Below are positions 33,661 to 35,151 of a stretch of 35,151 nucleotides of DNA, piece by piece. Position 1 is the stretch's first letter. Every line of letters begins with the position of its first letter. The notes below the pieces were generated by a model. That model had not been told where the DNA came from. It made no database searches and was given only the letters and a program-made list of their open reading frames with translations. This stretch comes from Bradyrhizobium sp. NAS80.1 (GTDB lineage Bacteria > Pseudomonadota > Alphaproteobacteria > Rhizobiales > Xanthobacteraceae). Both the position numbers and the translations under genes were made by a program. The stretch lies in assembly GCF_001908205.1 (NCBI RefSeq), contig NZ_LGHL01000164.1:1-35151 (forward strand), read 5' to 3'.

Positions 33661-34728
33661 TTATGCCACCCGGCCGTGTGTCTCGGCTGCGAATTCCGGA
33701 TCGGCTTCGCAGATCACGCGGTTGCGGCCGTTGCGCTTGGCGGCGTAGAGGCAGGCGTCCGCGCGCTCGATCAGCGCGTCGGTGTCGTCGCCCTGCCTGA
33801 GCATGGAGACGCCGACGGAGATGGTGACGCGGCCGAGGATCTCGCCGGTCGACTTCTTCTTCAATTCCTTCGCCATGACCGCGCGGCGGATGTGATCGGC
33901 GACCGTGAGCGCCTGGCGCAGCGCGGTGTTGGGCAGCACGACAGCGAATTCCTCGCCGCCATACCGCGCCGTGATATCCTGGCCCTTGATGGTTTGCTTC
34001 AACGACAGGCCGACGAGCCGCAGCACCTGGTCACCGGTGAGGTGGCCGTAGGAATCGTTGAATGACTTGAAGTGATCTATGTCGAACAGGAGCAGGGACA
34101 GCGGCTCACCGCTGGCGAACGCGCTCTGGACGGCCATGCCGATCATTCGGTCGAAATATTTGCGGTTGCCGAGACCCGTAAGCGGATCGGTCAGGCTCTC
34201 GGCGCGGATCGCCTCTAGGCTCTGCTGGAGGTTGCTGATCTCGTTCTTCGCGAGCGTCAGCCGGTCTTCCAGTGCCTTGTTGGTCTCGCGCATCTCGCTG
34301 GTCGAGCGCAGCAGCGTCTCCACGACCGACTTGACCTGCTCGCGGCTCTTGGCCGACGACAGGATTTGGGCCGCGTCCGAGAGGCTGGCATCATAGGCGC
34401 TCGTCCTCCCCAGCGCTTCGCTCAGCACCTCCACCACATCATCGATCTCGCCGATGACGCGCGCACCGACCTTGTCGATGCGGTCGGTGGTCTTGATGTG
34501 GGAGAGATAGGTCTCGTAGATCTGCTCGAGATCGGCTTCGGTGAGCTTGCCGTGGCGCGCCAGCGTCTCGTTAATGATCTTGTTCAGCGGCGCGTTGTAG
34601 CCGGTGGCGTAGACGTACCAGATCTCGTAATTGCGGGGGATTGCGGTTTGCCGAAGCGATCGAATTTGACCGAGCGCCACCTCGGCGAACGCCATCGTGC
34701 GTTCGTGTTCGTCGAGCACGTTGACCAC
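33661..34728 (-). CDS. Soluble GGDEF diguanylate cyclase
   Basis: Makes the second messenger c-di-GMP from two GTP. The 355-aa protein has no membrane helix. The N-terminal ~175 residues are helical with coiled-coil character, probably a dimerisation and signal-input module. The GGDEF domain begins with DPLTGLGNRKYFDR and has the active motif RYGGEEFAVVLP near residue 257, preceded by FDIDHFKSFNDSYGH. The inhibitory I-site (RxxD) is altered to KGQD, so product feedback may be weak. No EAL domain follows. GTG 34728 is used; the in-frame ATG 34695 is an alternative and neither has a clear ribosome site. Confidence 0.93.
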   Translation of the reverse strand: MVNVLDEHERTMAFAEVALGQIRSLRQTAIPRNYEIWYVYATGYNAPLNKIINETLARHGKLTEADLEQIYETYLSHIKTTDRIDKVGARVIGEIDDVVEVLSEALGRTSAYDASLSDAAQILSSAKSREQVKSVVETLLRSTSEMRETNKALEDRLTLAKNEISNLQQSLEAIRAESLTDPLTGLGNRKYFDRMIGMAVQSAFASGEPLSLLLFDIDHFKSFNDSYGHLTGDQVLRLVGLSLKQTIKGQDITARYGGEEFAVVLPNTALRQALTVADHIRRAVMAKELKKKSTGEILGRVTISVGVSMLRQGDDTDALIERADACLYAAKRNGRNRVICEADPEFAAETHGRVA

Positions 34729-34892
34729 GGAAAATACCCCACAGCGGTCGATGCGCCGTCGACCACAGAAATTCTTAAACTATGTTCGTAGGTTAACGGA
34801 CGATCGTGAACGGCCGGTAAACAGCCGCTCCCAGATGCATCTGAAAAAGTGTGCGTCGGTGCTGCTCAACCAGAACCCAAGCGCGTCGCGCT

Positions 34893-35151
34893 TCAGGCTC
34901 CGGCGGGAGAGCGAACCGGTCGCAACAGAAACGCCGGAAGATGCGAATGATCGCCCGGCTCGGTGTCGACCTCGCGCCGGCGGCGCGGCTCGGGACGGCC
35001 GATCGACGGCACATGCGACGTATTGGCCTGCGGTCGAGAGCCGCGACGCGGCTCGGGCGCATGCCTTGCTTCGGATGAATGATTGGCCTCGGAAGCGTGC
35101 CTGGCTTCGGGGGGCGTGCCTTGCCTCGCCACGCGCCTCGCGCGGCTCGTG
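34893..35151 (-). CDS. C-terminal end of a gene leaving the right edge (possibly DUF4167)
   Basis: An open minus-strand frame enters from the right edge and stops at 34893, giving about 85 residues. It is rich in Arg, Glu, His, Pro and Ser, with an imperfect repeat of SEARHAPEP type (EARHASEANHSSEARHAPEP), and closes with HLPAFLLRPVRSP. The low-complexity Arg-rich pattern and the ending resemble the C-terminus of alphaproteobacterial DUF4167 proteins; this is from memory and not certain. The GTG at 35132 is internal, so the true start is outside the window. Confidence 0.45.
   Translation of the reverse strand, partial: TSRARRVARQGTPPEARHASEANHSSEARHAPEPRRGSRPQANTSHVPSIGRPEPRRRREVDTEPGDHSHLPAFLLRPVRSPAGA

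Noticed and set aside
34774..34796. Two TTAA motifs upstream of the diguanylate cyclase gene as a CtrA box
   Set aside because: The spacing between the two TTAA motifs is 14 bases, not the required 7.
34793..35062. Minus-strand 89-aa frame near the right edge
   Set aside because: It overlaps the frame ending at 34893 in another phase and shows no recognisable domain; the entering frame with the HLPAFLLRPV ending is the better candidate.

Overview
The window is a GC-rich chromosomal segment (roughly 65% GC by eye) of an alphaproteobacterium, most likely Bradyrhizobium or a close relative in the Nitrobacteraceae. This rests on the gene order rne / amidase / PBP1A / prfB, on a long insertion in the RNase E S1 domain, on the Suf operon layout, and on a palindromic interspersed repeat that I recognise from Bradyrhizobium genomes. 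I found no rRNA, tRNA, CRISPR array, transposase or phage gene. The segment is mainly housekeeping DNA, and I do not see a large undescribed multi-gene system in it.

Left part (1-9310): the 5' part of rne on the minus strand runs off the left edge. A 705-bp divergent control region follows, then the plus-strand genes for an AmiC-type amidase, PBP1A (mrcA) and release factor 2 (prfB, with the classical +1 programmed frameshift), and a 3-hydroxyisobutyrate-dehydrogenase-like oxidoreductase. The first two are cell-wall genes; the amidase has a CtrA-type box just upstream.

Middle part (9437-25045): an EamA transporter and an orphan LivK-type binding protein lead to a long palindrome between convergent genes. 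Then come an M23 envelope endopeptidase and a Bcp-type peroxiredoxin with a histone-like tail, and a giant AsmA/YhdP-like envelope protein broken by one frameshift. A possible 28-aa membrane peptide, a DoxX protein, an MFS carrier, tyrS (a compositional mosaic) and anmK follow. A glutathione-transferase / SMR-efflux pair sits behind three copies of one palindromic operator. A DUF1697 gene and an alpha/beta hydrolase gene close this part.

Right part (25392-35151): a complete Suf iron-sulfur cluster operon encodes an IscS-like cysteine desulfurase, SufB, SufC, SufD, SufS, SufT and an A-type carrier, several of them with overlapping stop and start codons. It ends at a ~196-bp palindromic repeat that abuts a tfoX-like gene with a lysine-rich tail. 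A FabA paralog lacking the catalytic histidine, a soluble GGDEF diguanylate cyclase, and the 3' end of a gene leaving the window complete the segment.

The points most worth a second look are the FabA-like protein with His replaced by Asn, the triple ATGCA-N2-TGCAT operator, the mosaic tyrS, the His-rich insertion in RNase E, the one-cysteine peroxiredoxin with a basic tail, and the frameshifted AsmA-like gene.
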